This document shows, piece after piece, positions 61,704 through 64,000 of a stretch of 64,000 nt of DNA. Positions within the stretch are counted from its first letter, which is position 1. Every line of letters starts with the position of its first letter. The notes beneath the pieces were generated by a model. It had not been told where the DNA came from, searched no databases, and saw only the letters and a list, made by a program, of their open reading frames with translations. Source of the DNA: Parafrankia elaeagni (GTDB lineage: Bacteria; Actinomycetota; Actinomycetes; Frankiales; Frankiaceae); assembly GCF_000374165.1 (NCBI RefSeq), contig NZ_KB893721.1, forward strand, positions 44,255-108,254, read 5' to 3'. The position numbers and the translations under genes are program-made.

Positions 61704-62678
61704 CCAGCTAAGGTCTCGGACGGCAGACGGCACAGGCACCCAGAAACCTGGACCGGCGACGGCCCAGCGTACCGGTGACCTGTTGACGGGCGATGCCGCA
61801 GGCCGGCATCGAGAACCTCGCAGGTTTTCTTCCGATACATGGCGTCAGTATCCTTACTGCTGGAGAAATCGATCAAGACGGTGCGACTCAAGCTGGGCCG
61901 AGCATTCACGGGCGACTCTCGGGCAGTCGACGGGAACGTCCCACGCCACGGCACATCTCGCGATATCCGACGACTGTCACCGCAGCAGGATGCGACAGAG
62001 ACAGCAGCGGGCACATCGAAAGAACGACGCCTCGACATAGGAACACAGGCTTCGACAGCCGACATCTCGTCGACGAGATCGGTCGGTTGCCAATCAGTTT
62101 ACCCGTGCCCCTCCCGAGGGTGCTACCGACGACGTGAAGCATATTAGGCGGTCGCCAAAGGCGATGCGAGAATTTCTAGCACAGGTTCACGGGCGCGGCA
62201 AGACACACCCATGGGGACGCATCGACGTCATCCACGTCTCGGAGCTTTTCCGTCGCGAAGCCTCTGGGCCCGCCTCCACGATCGTGGGTTACCGGCCAGC
62301 CGGCTGGCATATCCGGCGGAGACGCCGTGGGTGACCCGTGAACGACCCGCTCGGCCCCGCCCTGACCTGGCAGTCCTCTCGCAGCCCCGGCGCATGGTCA
62401 GGTACGGAACGTCCGGATTCAGGACCCAGGATGGCAACAACACATGGCGATTTTTCAGGATCAGGCCAGGCGACGCCCCCAGGCTCACCGAGCCGGGTGG
62501 GCAGTAGACCCAGGCGAGTTCGTTAGGCCGGAGGGGGGTGGCGGCCTGCGGGAGATCGCTCCTACGCGCCCGGGTCACGCCCTACACTGACGAGCTCCCG
62601 GGCAGCGATGCGGCACGTGTCGCGGTGACACGTGCCGCGGAGCGGTGACGGGAGCACCCTCGAACGACGGGAGAACGA
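61704..62678. other. 975-bp region without a clear gene
   Basis: Somewhat lower GC than the rest. Short frames occur (for example 62134-62334 +) but none has a family signature or a convincing ribosome site. The only clear structure is the dyad near 62610. It may be a decayed segment at the edge of the island. Confidence 0.5.
62610..62638. promoter_or_regulatory. Perfect 12-bp inverted repeat upstream of the response regulator
   Basis: GCGGCACGTGTC, spacer GCGGT, exact reverse complement. It ends 40 bp before the response-regulator start. It could be an operator for the two-component system or a terminator; there is no T-run and no upstream gene, so operator is favoured. Confidence 0.5.
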
Positions 62679-62951
62679 ATGCGGGTGTTACTTGTCGAGG
62701 ACGACGTGCCACTCGCCGACGCGGTGACTCGGGCGCTGCGCCGGGAACGCTTTGCGGTCGATGTCGCCCACGACGGTGACACCGCGCTGGCGAAGATCTA
62801 CGTCGTCGACTACGAGATCGTCGTCCTGGACCGCGGCCTCCCCGGCCTGCACGGCGATGCCGTGTGTGAACGTATCGTGCACGACCGACAACCGAGCCGC
62901 ATTCTCATGCTCACCGCATCGGACAACGAAGTTATTCAGAAACTCTCTTGA
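62679..62951 (+). pseudogene. Two-component response regulator, truncated by an IS5-family insertion
   Basis: The first ~83 residues are a receiver domain: RVLLVEDD acidic pair, phospho-acceptor Asp in VVLDRGLPG (~residue 52) and LTAS for the switch Thr/Ser. Coding then enters the terminal repeat of the insertion sequence and stops within a few codons. The effector DNA-binding domain and the usual partner kinase are absent from the window. Confidence 0.88.
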
Positions 62952-64000
62952 TCCTCTCGAAGCTCAGTATTCGTTCGGATTGCTGTTCGTTGATTTTCTG
63001 GAGGCCGACGGCAGCCTGGACGTCGGCATCGATGCGACCGAGTTCGCTGCGGTGGCGGGTGGTGAGGATCCGCCAGTTCTTCGTGTGGGCGACTCCCCAT
63101 TCGGCGGCGACCCGGACGGACGCGAACGCGGTGTTGAGCTGCTTCTGCCAGCCGGGCAGGGGTGTTCCGGGCTTCTTTTTCAGCGGGGTGTGGAGGGTGG
63201 GTTCGCCTTCGTAGCCGAGGTCGGTCAGGCAGCCACCGGAACGGTGTACCACCCGTGTCCAGCCGGCTTCACGGAAGCAGTGCACATCATGCCAGCTTCC
63301 CGGGAAGGCACGGCTGGCTCCGAGGAGCCGCCCGTGCAGGTCGACGGCGAGTTGGACGTTGACGCCGTGGCGGCGGTGCTTGCCGGACAGAAGATCGTCG
63401 CGATGGTGCCAGGCGAACGTCGGGATCAGAGTCCCGTCGATCAGGCAGACCAGGCCCTTGACCTGCCGGGACAGGGCCTCGGTGGTGGTGCCGAGAGCGT
63501 CGGAGAGGAAGGTGACCATGATCTGGTGGTAGGTCCAGGCGGTACTGATCCCGATCCCGAAGTCCTCCGCGAGTTCCTGGTAGGTGGCGTTGCGCCGCAG
63601 CCGGCACAGGGCCAGCCGCAGAGCACCGACCAGATCGAGACCGCGGGGACGGCCCTGGGCACGATGCCAGTCGGGGAAGTGTCTCTCGGCCATCGCGACG
63701 ACGACGTCGGCGGCTTTCAGGCTCAGCCCGGGAAGTCGATACACTGGGAGCACCCTCTTCGTGGTCGATGTGTTTTCTTTGGTAAGACTCACATGCCACG
63801 AAGGGGGCCTCTCATGCCGGTACCGGGCGCGAGCTCCAGAAATCCTGGACGGAACGCGTAAGGATTTCCGGTTCGTTGCCGCCAGGGGGTTTCTGTCCGG
63901 GTTGCCCGTTTCCTGTTCCGGCGGAATTTTGGGCAGGGTCTGATCGAACCAGCTGATTATCGCATGCGAAACCGACTATTCCGAGTTTCGGAAAAACTCC
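62928..64000 (-). mobile_element. IS5-family insertion sequence
   Basis: It has one DDE transposase gene. Terminal inverted repeats are visible: GAAGTTATTCAGAAACTC at the left (62928-62945) and, at the right edge of the window, the complement of a GAGTTTCGGAA-containing segment reaching 64000 (about 15 of 18 positions match). Since the right repeat ends at the window edge, I cannot see the target duplication. The left repeat cuts a response regulator gene. The ~200 bp between 63800 and the right end contain no gene. Confidence 0.85.
62932..63792 (-). CDS. IS5-family DDE transposase
   Basis: A 286-residue DDE_Tnp_4-type transposase: an N-terminal helix-turn-helix (YQELAEDFGIGISTAWTY), catalytic Asp in LVCLIDGTLIP, second Asp in LTDLGYEGEPTL and Glu in AAEWGVAHTKNWRIL, so the DDE set looks intact. 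The GTG start at 63792 fits the family start; the 3' end of the gene reaches into the terminal repeat. The element appears complete and possibly active. Confidence 0.9.
   Translation of the reverse strand: MSLTKENTSTTKRVLPVYRLPGLSLKAADVVVAMAERHFPDWHRAQGRPRGLDLVGALRLALCRLRRNATYQELAEDFGIGISTAWTYHQIMVTFLSDALGTTTEALSRQVKGLVCLIDGTLIPTFAWHHRDDLLSGKHRRHGVNVQLAVDLHGRLLGASRAFPGSWHDVHCFREAGWTRVVHRSGGCLTDLGYEGEPTLHTPLKKKPGTPLPGWQKQLNTAFASVRVAAEWGVAHTKNWRILTTRHRSELGRIDADVQAAVGLQKINEQQSERILSFERIKRVSE

Noticed and set aside
62134-62334. Short plus-strand frame in the gene-free region
   Set aside because: 66 residues, basic, no ribosome site, no recognisable family.
62928-64000. Integrated plasmid or prophage at the right end
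   Set aside because: Only a single IS5-family transposase and its terminal repeats are seen; no integrase, att site or phage gene.

Overview
The window is very GC-rich DNA (my estimate is above 70 percent) with GTG starts, GGAGG-type ribosome sites, ATGA/GTGA gene overlaps, actinobacterial families (SARP, FCD-GntR, CGNR zinc finger, F420-type luciferase-like oxidoreductase) and IS200/IS605 and IS5 elements. It suggests a filamentous actinobacterium, probably Frankia or a relative. That placement is an inference: there is no rRNA or tRNA gene to test it.

Layout. (1) 1-5.8 kb: edge of a RiPP cluster. A split class I LanB pair lies on the minus strand (glutamylation-domain dehydratase, plus a GTG-started elimination-domain protein running off the left edge), divergent from a SARP/NB-ARC activator. 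(2) 6-56.6 kb: a catabolic island with 8 acyl-CoA dehydrogenases, 8 crotonases, 6 acyl-CoA synthetases (one frameshifted), a thiolase, 3 family-2 amidohydrolases, a P450, a small-molecule kinase, an SDR, a Zn alcohol dehydrogenase, an aldehyde dehydrogenase, a thioesterase, a luciferase-like oxidoreductase, a solute-binding lipoprotein and two paralogous FCD/GntR repressors. (3) Inside it, 22.5-25.5 kb, a non-catabolic insert: CGNR regulator, heme-oxygenase-like diiron oxidase and EamA exporter. (4) 56.6-61.7 kb: lipase lipoprotein, DHA2-type MFS pump, a decarboxylase remnant and a second solute-binding lipoprotein. (5) 62.7-64 kb: a response regulator cut by an IS5-family element.

The most striking feature is a family of about 16 AT-rich sites related to ATCT-AGAT (two half-sites separated by 0 or 2 bp), standing out sharply from the GC-rich background. 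Almost every catabolic transcription unit has one at its promoter, including both FCD regulator genes. At two promoters the site covers the -10 box and the predicted transcription start is the start codon. The simplest reading is one dispersed regulon, run by the two FCD repressors, that activates a carboxylic acid as a CoA thioester and degrades it by successive beta-oxidation-like steps with P450 and hydrolytic chemistry. A terpenoid, steroid-like or other cyclic substrate is plausible but not shown.

The island carries many deletion scars: a carotenoid-hydratase-like gene and a Baeyer-Villiger monooxygenase fused tail to tail, a reductase and a TnpB with internal in-frame losses, isolated 3' ends of an SDR and a ThDP decarboxylase, and a ligase frameshifted at a C8 run. 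In-frame short tandem repeats occur in many of the enzymes. An unexplained pair of ~450 bp inverted arms lies at 32.5-33.6 kb.
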